Positions 43,001-50,000 of a DNA stretch of 64,000 nt are shown here, one piece after another. How positions within the stretch are numbered: position 1 is the stretch's first letter; every line of letters begins with the position of its first letter. The stretch is from G963704535 sp963704535 (lineage in GTDB: Bacteria; Chloroflexota; Chloroflexia; Chloroflexales; Roseiflexaceae). The stretch is taken from positions 11,196,834-11,260,833 of the forward strand of contig OY969916.1 in assembly GCA_963704535.1 (NCBI GenBank). Direction: 5' to 3'. The notes under the pieces were generated by a model that saw only the letters and a program-made list of their open reading frames with translations, had not been told where the DNA came from and did not search any database. The position numbers and the translations under genes were made by a program.

Positions 43001-44310
43001 TGGCTGTCGCGGCTATTGTCGATCACACTGTTGAAAAAGATCGGGATCAGCGCGGCCGAGCTGCCGCCGTCGCGGCGGGCCAGCTCGCGCAGGACGGCGT
43101 GCCCGCTGACATACGGCTGGTCCAGGTCGGCCAGCAGCCGCTTTTGTAGCCAGACCGCGCGCTCGGCGAAGGGGCCGGGCAGTGGGTCGGCCACCAGCAG
43201 GCCGATCGTGTTGAAGTTGCCGAACACATCCTGGATGCGCGGGTGGATCGGTGGGTGGTAGGTGCCGATCAGCCCCAGCGTAAACTCACGCCGCCGGCTC
43301 CAGGCCCCCAGTAGCTCCACAAACGCGGCCATGGCCACGCCCGAGGGCGTCAGGCCGGCCAGGGCGGCGCGGCGCCGCAGTTGCTCCCAGGTCGCCGGGT
43401 CGAGCAACTCGACCGCGTGGGTCTGGAAGCGCGCCGGCACCTGCGGGCCGGGTGGCCGGGCCAGCGGCAGCTCGGGCGCAGGCGGCATCGTCGCGATCTG
43501 CTTGAACCAGTAGTCGCGGGCGCGCTGGACCAGCGGGTGCTCCCGGCCGGCGGCCCAGGTCACGGCGAAGTCGCGGTAGGAGCAGGCCAGCGGCGGCAGC
43601 GGCTGGCCGGGGTTGAGCAGCAGTTGGTTCAGCTCGGCGATCAGCACGCCCCGGCTTTCGCCATCGATGATCAGCGGGTCCACCCGCACCATCAGGCGCA
43701 GGCGCTGGCCGTCGAGCGGGCAGGCCACGAACTCGAACAGCGGCCAGCGGTCGATCGGCGCCTGCGTGTAGCGCAACCGCTCGCGCTGGCGCTCCAACTC
43801 GGCCTCGGCGTCGGGCCGGCCGCGCAGGTCCAGTACGGTGATGCGGTAGTCGGGCACCTCGGCCAGCACCTGCTGGGTGCCGTCGGGCAGGACCACCGCG
43901 CGCAGCATATCGTGGCGGTCGATCAGCCGGCCCAGCGCGGCGTTGAGGCGCGCCAGAAACACATCCATCACCCGGCGGTCGATCAGCTCGGGCCGGAAGG
44001 TCTGGGCCAGCCAGCCCACCAGCGCCTGCCGGTTGAGCGCCGGGCGCTGGGGCGGCAGGCGGTAGCTGATCGCGTACTCCAGAAACACATTGGCGTAGCC
44101 GCCCAGCTCGAACAGCTCGGTGCGCCCGGCGTAGTAGGCTTGCTGCACATCCGTCAGCGGAAACGGCTCGAAGCGCCGCGCCGGGTCGGGCACAATCTGC
44201 GGCAGCGGCTCAGGCTGAACGACGACCTGCTGCTGCTCCCTCAGACGCCGCATCATCAGCTCGCGCTTTTCGGGCGACAGCGCCGCCACCCGAGAGGCCA
44301 TGTCGTTCAT
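34513..44310 (-). CDS. 3265-codon fused ORF: NRPS (Cy-A*-T) + MFS exporter + M28 peptidase + LanB-like dehydratase
   Basis: One uninterrupted frame. Residues 1-1115 are an NRPS module. After a helical docking start (LSPEKRELMMRRLREQQQ), the condensation-fold domain has DPLIIDGES (DxxxxDxxS), the heterocyclisation (Cy) motif rather than HHxxxDG. The adenylation domain is degenerate: the A3 loop YTSGSTGxPKG is replaced by NFGPDGQAGGMMISH, A7 YRTGDL is absent and the A10 Lys is Arg (AGRVDRAAL), so it probably cannot activate an amino acid. The carrier protein is intact (DNFFDQGGSSFGAVQL). MFS transporter residues are 1116-1592, M28 peptidase with membrane helices 1593-2406, LanB-like protein 2407-3265. 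Two joints retain Shine-Dalgarno plus ATG in frame, so separate translation is possible. The start overlaps the upstream C-T gene by ATGA. Confidence 0.8.
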   Translation of the reverse strand: MNDMASRVAALSPEKRELMMRRLREQQQVVVQPEPLPQIVPDPARRFEPFPLTDVQQAYYAGRTELFELGGYANVFLEYAISYRLPPQRPALNRQALVGWLAQTFRPELIDRRVMDVFLARLNAALGRLIDRHDMLRAVVLPDGTQQVLAEVPDYRITVLDLRGRPDAEAELERQRERLRYTQAPIDRWPLFEFVACPLDGQRLRLMVRVDPLIIDGESRGVLIAELNQLLLNPGQPLPPLACSYRDFAVTWAAGREHPLVQRARDYWFKQIATMPPAPELPLARPPGPQVPARFQTHAVELLDPATWEQLRRRAALAGLTPSGVAMAAFVELLGAWSRRREFTLGLIGTYHPPIHPRIQDVFGNFNTIGLLVADPLPGPFAERAVWLQKRLLADLDQPYVSGHAVLRELARRDGGSSAALIPIFFNSVIDNSRDSHPFNRYMDGRDAAPRGPSLFQMSEVEVGPYIPQLQLMLIVRENEAGALLAKWQLVEGLLPQGLPEEMQDAYGRLLRRLADDDEAWQERSLALVATEQAALRARPALPAPAAVELLPRQIAGVAARSPQAPAVLCGEQRLSYGELLASAELLAQRLRADSCGPGTLVALVFAPGVEQVVTALGVALAGASALPLSPELPAEQLHAALEQSGAALALRPREAGPAWPARIARRRLDDTLTPGEPNTDDALYAGVNFGPDGQAGGMMISHAVAAQTIQSLNQRAGIRADDRALLVAPLGAGQQLGLILATLASGGALVIPDGEAGDPAAWARLIAQERITVWLGTPALLDLLLAHEEQAPAPSLGTLRAVLVSHDRIPPRLAARLRERVPAARLFALGCLPGVALWVTLAEIKHADFELPRVPYGHPLAEQRVEVLDEQQTPRPAWAPGSVVLAGSDAARSWGDPQAVGGMQGRFLPDGALDLIGPDDQASCYRHGYRIELHQVEAALEQNPALRAACVVAVPEDQPRRGSRLIAYVVPAQLPGPSEQQILDTLAERLPAAAQPDAVVARSSLPLDYAGRVDRAALRAAAPAPDEPACVCDAVEQTIVQIWQEVLNVPSVAARDNFFDQGGSSFGAVQLLTRIQAAYQVQVATSFFADPTLANLVEAVRRAAPNAIQRSSIPMAQQTATRPIVQPGNPPKLINFILIWIGQVVSIFGSGLGSFALGVWVFQQTGSVTMFALISVSGVLPGIVISPFAGALVDRWSRRTVMLLSNLGSSLVALAVTGLLYGGMLATWQIYIATALLSVFGAFLQPAFAAATTLLVPKQFFGRASGMVQTGGAIARVIAPVLAGVLVVSLDIWGVILIDFGTFMFALLTLLLARVPSPQAAQAAARPAAAPAGAPPAGRRSLFQEAGDGWRYIAARPGMLLLLLFFAVTNFTLGCVQVLVPPLTLSFADPTVLGGVLGVAGLGLLGGGIVMSIWAGPQRRLPIIMGATLIQGLILFLGGLQPSAPLIAAAAFVFLFASPVITSASQAIWQSKVPAEIQGRVFAIRTMIAWSSLPLAYLLAGPLSDYVFAPLMAADGPLAGSVGRLIGVGPGRGIGLLFILLGAVVVLAVLAGYSYPRLRRLEQEIPDAIGAEPARSSSATPVPHQHQERASMNTSPPTARAGTGQSSGQVVTLALDLNTMLSLLSVLLIGLLIFGGLSRLAPPAPLPETAPAGEFSAYRALRHVQTFAQVPHPVGSPERAAAAQYLQGELTKLGLIIQTEPTEPGHFDIVGREIVALLTGDLRNIVARLPGSTPGGKAILLFAHYDSIPSGPGASDGGAAVATILETLRAVRSSGQPLKNDIIVLFTDGEEYDLMGVRGFIKNPWFKDVGIGLHFVARGTAGPSIMFETSPENGWMIEQLAAVAPHPVANSLAYEIYRYLPNGTDFTVVRSNGVPGMNFAYIDEHVNYHTVRDSVENLNMGSLQHHGSYALALTRHLGNLDLSDIKRDNAIYFDIWSLTLIHYPERWALPITVLVGLVFLAVLVAGLRRRKLSWGGLGAGTLALPLAAGLSYGSTTLIWQIVLALHDEYRFLPHGEVYHPYLYLGAFMALTVAITATTYVLLARRFSALDLSFGALVVWMAGLVATTVALPGATYLFAWPLLASLLGVAYLLSNHAVERPGRRFVALSLGALPGLILLPPTIYLIYMALTVVAGNVVMLAVTLLLGLLVGHLLLISRPRPWWLPIGAALASLALLVAGSFSAGFDAQHPKPNSIAYIKNGDTGQAFWVSQDPKIDEWTGQFIPRDAKRGRLDDVFPLWPASLFPNVRVFRSEAPSIDIAPPQIEVLSNTSSGDVRTLRVRVTSVRQGQSILLRLHSDISSIKELRAGFNGRLIDYTQRLGERKPSNDVGLAGSFVYYNPPPEGIEFEVEMTDQPLFFYVYDLTRGLPDLPSVQPRPASMMPSPSRVGDSGYDDDQQTCGYSGTNPMTVHNLVNLRLPAVESVVTDRATELPEHLIELPGGGWSLWRCVGLRGTGFPASAALALAAPQAAAAADALALAEQAAEAARAAAIAALEQAAAGPARDYAQRALGRLRKGQLPPAPPTGVEEPAELRALRADSAGLEQARAAFRQSFVDGVMQASQAIYEVVGSERFREAVTWQNRHALLTAVRPILRNPPGSAPRGSQRRQHEELVASYIQRYCLKNDTIGFFGPVGWACLESAGQPLTAQPGPRLLSKRSVYFEIWCIEKLAETLAKNKALRPWLAPRRMPFLHVEGMTLHLPGQPPARLSPAHAALLRACDGRRTARELAQRLVLAPELGLHSEQAVYQALEDLEARGLLVWALDIPYEGSPERRLREILERIEDERLRALNLRALSILDQARARVAQAAGSAEQLEQALGSLENLFTRMTSSAATRAAGKTYAGRTLVYEDCQRDIDVAIGPQILTELGPPLGLLLTSARWFTHEAASVYRKLLRATYEELARTLGTASVPLSLFMRQAEPRMFDQQNDPLMPVERRFQERWARLLDLPPGRRQAHYRSRDLRPHVEELFAAPRPGWHMARYHSPDIMIDAPDVDAVNRGDYQLIMGELHIGTPTLRAGFFLDEHPNAQEIEAARALDVPEPRLVPIAPRTWPGLTTRTRPGLILPHDFRLAFSYDACWPTTGRRIESGALLVELRGDDLVVRSRDGRLCFDAIEFFAEVTADLVISRFNLIAPVAHAPRITIDRLVVSREMWRVAAGSIPFAHARDEAERFSGARRWKQTLGLPRFVFIKTPVEKKPMFVDFDSPIFVNIFAKTIRRTVEQGAETAIVLREMLPTPDQLWLADAEGQRYTSELRITAVDTATDA
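37093..39534 (-). CDS. Membrane M28-family metallopeptidase (ERMP1/Fxna-like) domain/protein
   Basis: Codons 1593-2406 of the fused frame. From ATG 39534 (MNTSPPTARAGTGQSSGQVV) an N-terminal helix is followed by an M28 peptidase domain: zinc ligands in FAHYDSIPSGPGASDGGAAVA (quoted part HYDSIPSGPGASDGG) and LFTDGEEYDLMGVRG, with a further His in YIDEHVNYHTVRDSVENLN. After it come eight or so transmembrane helices and an extracytoplasmic beta domain (about 37130-37740). Topology puts the peptidase outside the cytosol. In this cluster it may cleave a leader or protecting residue after export, or confer self-protection; that is inference. CCAGGAG lies nine bases before the ATG. Confidence 0.8.
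39535..40965 (-). CDS. MFS exporter domain/protein (enterobactin/macrolide-exporter type)
   Basis: Codons 1116-1592 of the fused frame. From ATG 40965 (MAQQTATRPIVQPGNPPKLI) it shows twelve hydrophobic helices. After helix 2 comes the MFS loop GALVDRWSRRTVMLLSNLGS, and a long Ala/Pro-rich central loop separates the two halves. AIWQSKVPAEIQGRVFAIRT is characteristic of MFS_3 (EntS-like) exporters. It would export the peptide product. AAAGGAG stands ten bases before the ATG. The upstream NRPS frame simply runs into it without a stop, whereas a TAG occurs just before the start in another frame. Confidence 0.82.
39544..39550 (-). promoter_or_regulatory. Internal Shine-Dalgarno CCAGGAG before the M28 segment
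   Basis: Nine bases before ATG 39534. In the next frame a TGA overlaps this ATG (ATGA), the usual arrangement of coupled genes. Confidence 0.6.
40976..40982 (-). promoter_or_regulatory. Internal Shine-Dalgarno AAAGGAG before the MFS segment
   Basis: Ten bases before ATG 40965, inside the continuous NRPS-MFS frame, where it encodes Gln-Arg-Ser. This spacing is ideal for independent initiation of the exporter. Confidence 0.6.
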
Positions 44311-46061
44311 GCCTGCTCCTTGCCGGCCAGCGCCATACTGGCATCCTCCGGCGAAAGTTCCTCCAGCTCGGCCAGCAGGCGCTCCAGTTCCAGCGCGTCG
44401 GCCTGTTCGGCCTGCTTCTGGGCGATCAGCAGGGCCATCTCGCCGATCGTCGGCGCCTCGAACAGGTGGCGCAGCGGCAGATCGACCTGGAACGCGCTAC
44501 GGATGCGGCCCATCACCTCGGCGGCGATCAGCGAGTAGCCGCCCAGCGCAAAAAAGTTGTCGTGGATGCCGATCTGCTCGACCCCGATCGCCGCCGACCA
44601 CAGATCGGCCAGGGTCTGCTCGGTCGAGTTGCGCGGCGCGACATACGGCGCGTCGGCCTCCGACTGGGCCGCCGGCCCCTGGGCGCGCAGGCGCGGTGCC
44701 TGCCCGGCTGGGATGTGCGCCAGCAGCGCCCCGATCGGCTGGTCGGGCCGGGCGACGATCTGCTGGAGCAGCGCCAGGCAGTGCTCCAGCACGCGCGGCG
44801 CGTCGTCGGGGTGCAATCGGTGCCGGTCGTAGACCAGTTGGAGCAACAGGTCCGAGCCGGCCGTCGCCAGCAAGGTGATCGGGTGATTGGTCTGGGCGCC
44901 CAGGAATGGCGCGGTGCCCAGCTCGACCGTGATGCTGGAGGCGCCGGGGGCGGTCGTGCTGCTGGGGTAGTTTTCAAACACCAGCAGGCTGTCGTAGAGC
45001 GGTAGCGAGCCGGGCAGCTCGCTCCACTGGTGGATCTGCCCGGCCGAGCAGTAGCCGTACTCCTGGAGCTTGAGATGCAGCGATTGGATTCCGGCCAGCC
45101 AGGGCCACAGCGCGGCTTGCGGATCGATCCGCGCCCGCAGCGGCAGGCTACTGATGAACTGGCCGACCATCGCCTCCACGCTGAGCAGCGCCGGCGGGCG
45201 GCCAGAGACGGTGGTGCCGAACACCAGGTCGTCGTGGCCGCTGTAGGCCCGCAGCACCAGCGCCCAGACGCCCTGCATCAGCGTGCTGAGCGTCACCCGG
45301 CGGCTCTGGGCTAGCGCCTGGAGCGCGGAAGTGGCCGGCGCGGGCAGGCGGCGCTCCTCGTAGCCGTAGCGCCGCTGCTGGTCGTCCGGGAAGGCGGCCG
45401 GATCGGTCGGGGTGCCCAGCGGCGTGGTGGTGACGAACCCGGCCAACTGCTGCTCCCAGAAAGCGCGCGTCTGGGCCATGTCCTGCTGCTTGAGCCAGGC
45501 GATATAGTCGCGGTAGGGTCGGGCGGGTTTGAGCGCCGGCTCGCGACCCTGGCTCCAGGCATGATAGAGCGCGAACAGCTCATCCAGGATCAGCGGCTGG
45601 CTCCAGCCGTCCAGGATGATATGGTGAAAGGTCCAGACCAATTGGTAGGCGCGCTCGTCCAGGCGAAAGACCGAGACGCGCATCAGCGGCGCGTTGCCCA
45701 GCTCGAAGCCGCAGCGGTGGTCCTCGTTGAGAAAGGCGTGCAGGCGAGCGCGCTGCTCGTCGGGGTGCAGCCCACGCCAGTCCTGCTGCTCCAGCGGTGG
45801 CTCGGCCTGGCGCAGCACCACCTGGAGCGGCTCGGGCTGGTCCTTCCAGACAAAGGTAGTGCGCAGCACGCTGTGGCGCTCAAGCAGGCGGCGCCAGGCC
45901 CGCTCGAAGACGGCCAGGTCCAGGTCGCCGCGCAGGGTGCAGGTGAACTGCTCCACATGCACGCCACTGATCTGCAACTCGGTCGCGACCAGGTGCTCGA
46001 ACAGCATGCCCTGCTGCTGCGGTGAAAGCGAGTAGATCGCTTCGATCTGTTTCTTGTTCAT
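44307..46061 (-). CDS. NRPS condensation-carrier didomain without adenylation domain (C-T)
   Basis: 584 residues: a condensation domain (about 1-440) with the catalytic HHIILDG motif and start LSPQQQGMLFEHL, then a carrier protein with DNFFALGGYSLIAAEV (phosphopantetheinyl Ser in GGYS), and an acidic coiled tail (LLAELEELSPEDASM) that may dock to the next protein. There is no adenylation domain, so its carrier must be loaded in trans, or the module only passes or releases the chain. It overlaps the following gene by four bases (ATGA), implying coupling. CCAGGAGAC precedes the ATG. Confidence 0.9.
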   Translation of the reverse strand: MNKKQIEAIYSLSPQQQGMLFEHLVATELQISGVHVEQFTCTLRGDLDLAVFERAWRRLLERHSVLRTTFVWKDQPEPLQVVLRQAEPPLEQQDWRGLHPDEQRARLHAFLNEDHRCGFELGNAPLMRVSVFRLDERAYQLVWTFHHIILDGWSQPLILDELFALYHAWSQGREPALKPARPYRDYIAWLKQQDMAQTRAFWEQQLAGFVTTTPLGTPTDPAAFPDDQQRRYGYEERRLPAPATSALQALAQSRRVTLSTLMQGVWALVLRAYSGHDDLVFGTTVSGRPPALLSVEAMVGQFISSLPLRARIDPQAALWPWLAGIQSLHLKLQEYGYCSAGQIHQWSELPGSLPLYDSLLVFENYPSSTTAPGASSITVELGTAPFLGAQTNHPITLLATAGSDLLLQLVYDRHRLHPDDAPRVLEHCLALLQQIVARPDQPIGALLAHIPAGQAPRLRAQGPAAQSEADAPYVAPRNSTEQTLADLWSAAIGVEQIGIHDNFFALGGYSLIAAEVMGRIRSAFQVDLPLRHLFEAPTIGEMALLIAQKQAEQADALELERLLAELEELSPEDASMALAGKEQA

Positions 46062-46123
46062 TCCAAGTCTCCTGGTTGGGCGGGAACGGGTGGGCGCAGG
46101 GGGCGGCCCCGCGCCCGCCGAGG

Positions 46124-47077
46124 CTACAGGTTCAACTCAGCGAGCAGCCGGTCGAGCTGGTCATCGCTCAGCTCAACATCCGGGAAATCGGACGGCGTAT
46201 AGGCAACCGTTTTGACGGAGCGGCAGTGCTCCATTAGCGCGCGCAGCCCGTAGATGAACCCCAGCGCCAGGCGCTCGATCGTCTCGGGGCGGTGGAAGTG
46301 CTCGCTGTAGACCCAGGTGGTCTGGAGCTGGCCGGCGGCGATCATGGCGTTGATTTCGATCAGGTAGTGGCGCTCGCCGCGCGGGCTGGCGGTACGTCCA
46401 ACCGCCTCGGCCGCCGGGCCGAACAGGCTGGATTGCTCGACCACCTGATCGAGCTGGCCCAGGTAGTTGAAGCTGATCTCGGCCTGCGGCAGCGCCGCCA
46501 GCTCGCTAGCCAACTCGTCGTCGGCCAGGTAGCGCAGCAGGCCGTAGCCGAAGCCGCGCGGCTGGATGCGGCGCAATTGGTCGCGCACGCCGGTCAGGGC
46601 CGCGCCGAGGGACGGGTCGCCCGGCAGGGTCAGCCGCACCGGGAACAGCGTGGTGAACCAGCCGACCGTGCGCGACACGTCCAGGTCGTCGAAGAGCGCG
46701 GCGCGGCCGTGGGCCTCCATATCCAGCAGCAGGGTGCGCCCGCCGGTCCAGTCGGCCAGCGCCTGGGCCAGCGCGGTCAGCAGCAGGTCATTGATCTGGG
46801 TCTGGTAGGCCGCCGGAACCTCTTGCAGCAGCACCTGGGTTTCGTTTGGCCCCAGCGCGGCGTTGAAGACGCGGGTCGAGCCGCGCGTGTTAGCCTCCGG
46901 CTCTGCGTCGTGGTCGCGCGGCAGCGGCAGGACTGGGTTGGTGGCCTCGTCCAGCCAGGGTTGTAGCTCGGCGCGCAGCTCGTCGCCGGCGGCGTGCTCT
47001 GCCAGGCGCTCGGCCCACTGCTTGAACGAGGTGGTCTTGCGGGGCAGGCGCGGCGCTGCACCACCGGCCAGTTGTTC
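46124..47077 (-). CDS. Epimerisation-domain C-terminal half, frameshifted tail of the large NRPS
   Basis: Completes the E domain that begins in the preceding ORF (HHLAIDGVSWRVLLADL). One extra base near 47080 produces TGA; without it the sequence reads LQLAYEQLAGGAAPRLPRKT and carries on in this frame. It includes the E-domain block VSRTVGWFTTLFPVRL and SFNYLGQLDQVVEQ, and ends in DVELSDDQLDRLLAELNL, a docking-type tail. It is therefore part of the same gene as 47079-57668. An epimerase would give a D-configured residue from the Cys-like module. Confidence 0.88.
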   Translation of the reverse strand, partial: EQLAGGAAPRLPRKTTSFKQWAERLAEHAAGDELRAELQPWLDEATNPVLPLPRDHDAEPEANTRGSTRVFNAALGPNETQVLLQEVPAAYQTQINDLLLTALAQALADWTGGRTLLLDMEAHGRAALFDDLDVSRTVGWFTTLFPVRLTLPGDPSLGAALTGVRDQLRRIQPRGFGYGLLRYLADDELASELAALPQAEISFNYLGQLDQVVEQSSLFGPAAEAVGRTASPRGERHYLIEINAMIAAGQLQTTWVYSEHFHRPETIERLALGFIYGLRALMEHCRSVKTVAYTPSDFPDVELSDDQLDRLLAELNL

Positions 47078-47078
47078 A

Positions 47079-50000
47079 TCAGGCCAGTTGCAGATCCGCC
47101 AGCAGGACGCGCCAGGAGACGCCGTCGATCGCCAGGTGGTGGATCAGGATCAGCAGCCGTCCGGGCTGACCCGGCCCCAGGTCGAACAGTGCGGCCCGCA
47201 GCAGCGGCCCCTGGTTCAGGTTGAGCCGAGCCTGGAGGGCGCCGGCGGCCTGCTCGATCGCGACGGGCCGCTCGGCGGCCGGGCGGTCGCTCAGGTCGAT
47301 CCGGTCCAGCGCGATCTGGTCGTCCGGCGCGATACAGATCTGCTGCCAGCCCTGGTCGTCGTGGACAAAGCGCAGCCGCAGCGCGTCGTGGTGCCGTAGG
47401 ATCAGCCGCAGCGCCTCGGTCAACAGCTCAGGGTCGAGCGCGCGGGGCGTTTCCAGCAGCACCGCCTGGTTGAAGTAGTGCGGGTCGGTCGGGTGGCCCT
47501 CGAAGAACCAGCGCTGGATCGGCGTCAGCGGTAGCGGCCCTGTCACCAGGCCCTGCTCGGCCTGGATCAGCCCGGCGGTGCCGACCACGGCGGCTAGCTC
47601 GGCTACGGTCGGGTTCTCGAAAATCTGGCGCGGGGTGATCCGCAGGCCCAGGTGATTGGCCTGGGTGACGATCTGGAGGCTCAGGATCGAATCGCCGCCC
47701 AGCTCCAGGAAGTTGTCCTGGATGCCGACCCGCTCCAGCCGCAGCACCTCGGCCCACAACTCGGCCAGTTGCTGCTCGACCGGGCCGCGCGGCGCCTCGA
47801 AGGCGTGCTCCAGGGTCGGGCGGGCGCGGTCGAGCGCGGGCAGGGCCTTGCGGTCAACCTTGCCGTTGGGCGTGAGCGGCATGGTCTCCAGCATCACAAA
47901 CGCGGCCGGGATCATATAGGCCGGCAGGCGCTGCTTGAGGAAGCTGTGCAGCTCCGTCACCGTCAGGGTCTGGTCAGCGTGGGCAACCACATAGGCCACC
48001 AGTTGTTTGTCGCGGCTGCCCGGCTCCTGCTCGCGGGCCAGCACCAGGCACTCGCGCACGGCCCCATGCTGGACCAGGGTCGCCTCGATCTCGCCCAACT
48101 CGATCCGGAAGCCGCGCACCTTGACCTGGAAATCAACCCGGCCCAGGAACTCCATCACCCCGTCGGGCCAAAAGCGCGCCCGGTCGCCGGTGCGGTACAT
48201 CACCGCGCTGGGGCGGTCGTAGAACGGGTCGGGCACGAACTTCTGGGCGCTCAGCAGCGGGTCGCGGGCGTAGCCGTCGGCCAGGCACTCGCCGCCGATG
48301 TATAGGTCGCCCGGCACGCCGATCGGGCAGGGGTTGAGCGCGTGATCCAGGATGTAGTAGCGGGCATTCTGGATCGGGCGCCCGTAGGGGATGCTGGCCC
48401 AGTCGGGGTTGACCGCGCCGATCGGGTAGAAGTTCGACCAGATCGTCGCCTCGGTTGCACCGCCCAGGCTGATCACCTGCGCGCCGGGGAAGGTGGCGCG
48501 CACCCGGTCGGGCAGCGTGACCGGGATCCAGTCGCCACTGAGGAACACCAGCCGCAGTCTGCTGATATCGCCGACCGCGCCGGGGAAGAACGGCGCCAGT
48601 TGCTGGAGCGCGGCCGGGGCCGAGTCCCAGAAGGTGATCGGCTCGTCGCACAGCAGGCGCAGCAGTTGCTCCGGCTCGCGCAGGTCGGCGTCGGAGACCA
48701 CCCGCACCGAGCCGCCGGCGCCCAGCAGCCCAAAGATGTCGTAGACCGACAGGTCGAAGCACAGCGAGGTGACGAATAGCACCCGGTCGGTCGGGCCGAC
48801 TGCGAACGTCCCGTTGACCCACTCGATCAGGTTGATCGCCGGGCGGTGGCGCACCACCACGCCCTTGGGCTGGCCGGTCGAGCCGGAGGTGAAGATAATG
48901 TAGGCCACGTCGTTGGGCGTACCCTGCGGCGCGGGCCGGGACTCCGGCTGCACGGCCAGGTCGGCACCCGTCCAGATCCGCAGCCCGGTCGCCTCGGCCG
49001 GCTCGGCCCGGTCCATGCAAACCACGTGCTTGAGCGTGGCGCACTGGCCGACCCACTCGGCCACGGTCGGCAGGTGCTCGTCCTGGGTGATCAGGCACTC
49101 GATCACCAGCGTGTCGAGAATCCACTGCACGCGCGCCTCGGGGAAGCTGGTCTCCAGCGGGACATAGGCGCCGCCAGCCTTGAGGATGCCCAGCAGCGCG
49201 GGCAGCATCTCCAGCGCGCGGTGCATGTAGACCGCCACCATGCTGCCAGGCCCGACCCCTAGCCCACGCAGTTGGTGGGCCAGTTGGTTGGCCTGGTGCT
49301 CCAGCTCGCCGTAGCTCAATTGCCGCGCACCCATCAGCGCCGCGATAGCTCCGGGGGCACGGTCGGCCTGGGCCTCGAACAGCTCGTGCATACGCAGATC
49401 GGTCGAGTAGGGCCGGGCGGTGTCGTTCCACTCGCCGACGATCCGGCGGTGCTCCTGGGACGACAGCAGCGCAAAGGTAGCGTAGTCACCGTCCGGCGCG
49501 TGAGCCAGCTCGGTCAGGATGCGGTGGTAGTAGCCGGCGATCTGCTCGATCTGCTCCTCGCACAGCACCACCGTATCGTAGACCAGGTCAAGCTCGACCC
49601 GGCGGGCGCGCACATTCAGATTGAACTCAGCCAGGAACGTGAAGTTGGTCTCCTCGAAGCTGCCGCCGCTGAGCACCTCCAGGTCGGGGAAGGCCGCCAG
49701 ATTCTGGTAGACGTGGAAGTGGACGAAGTTAAAAGCGGTCTCGAACAGCGGCTGGCCGCCGCGCAGCTTCTGGATCTCGGCCAGCGGGTAGTGGCGATAG
49801 GGCAGCAGCGCCTGCTCGGCCTGGTAGGTCGCCCGCACCAGGTCGCGCCAGCTACCGCCCTCCAGGCGTAGCTGGAGCGGCAAGGTGTTGAGGAACAGCC
49901 CCAGGCTGCGCTCGCCGTCGGCGGCCTCCGGGCGGCTATTGGCGACCAGGCCGGTCATCACGGCGGTCTGCCCGCCCAGGCTGCTGAGCGCGCGCAGGTG

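Noticed and set aside
48133..49431. 432-aa minus-strand ORF inside the trimodular NRPS
   Set aside because: It is a different frame of the same strand, Arg/Pro-rich with no domain signature. The NRPS frame has clear adenylation motifs there.
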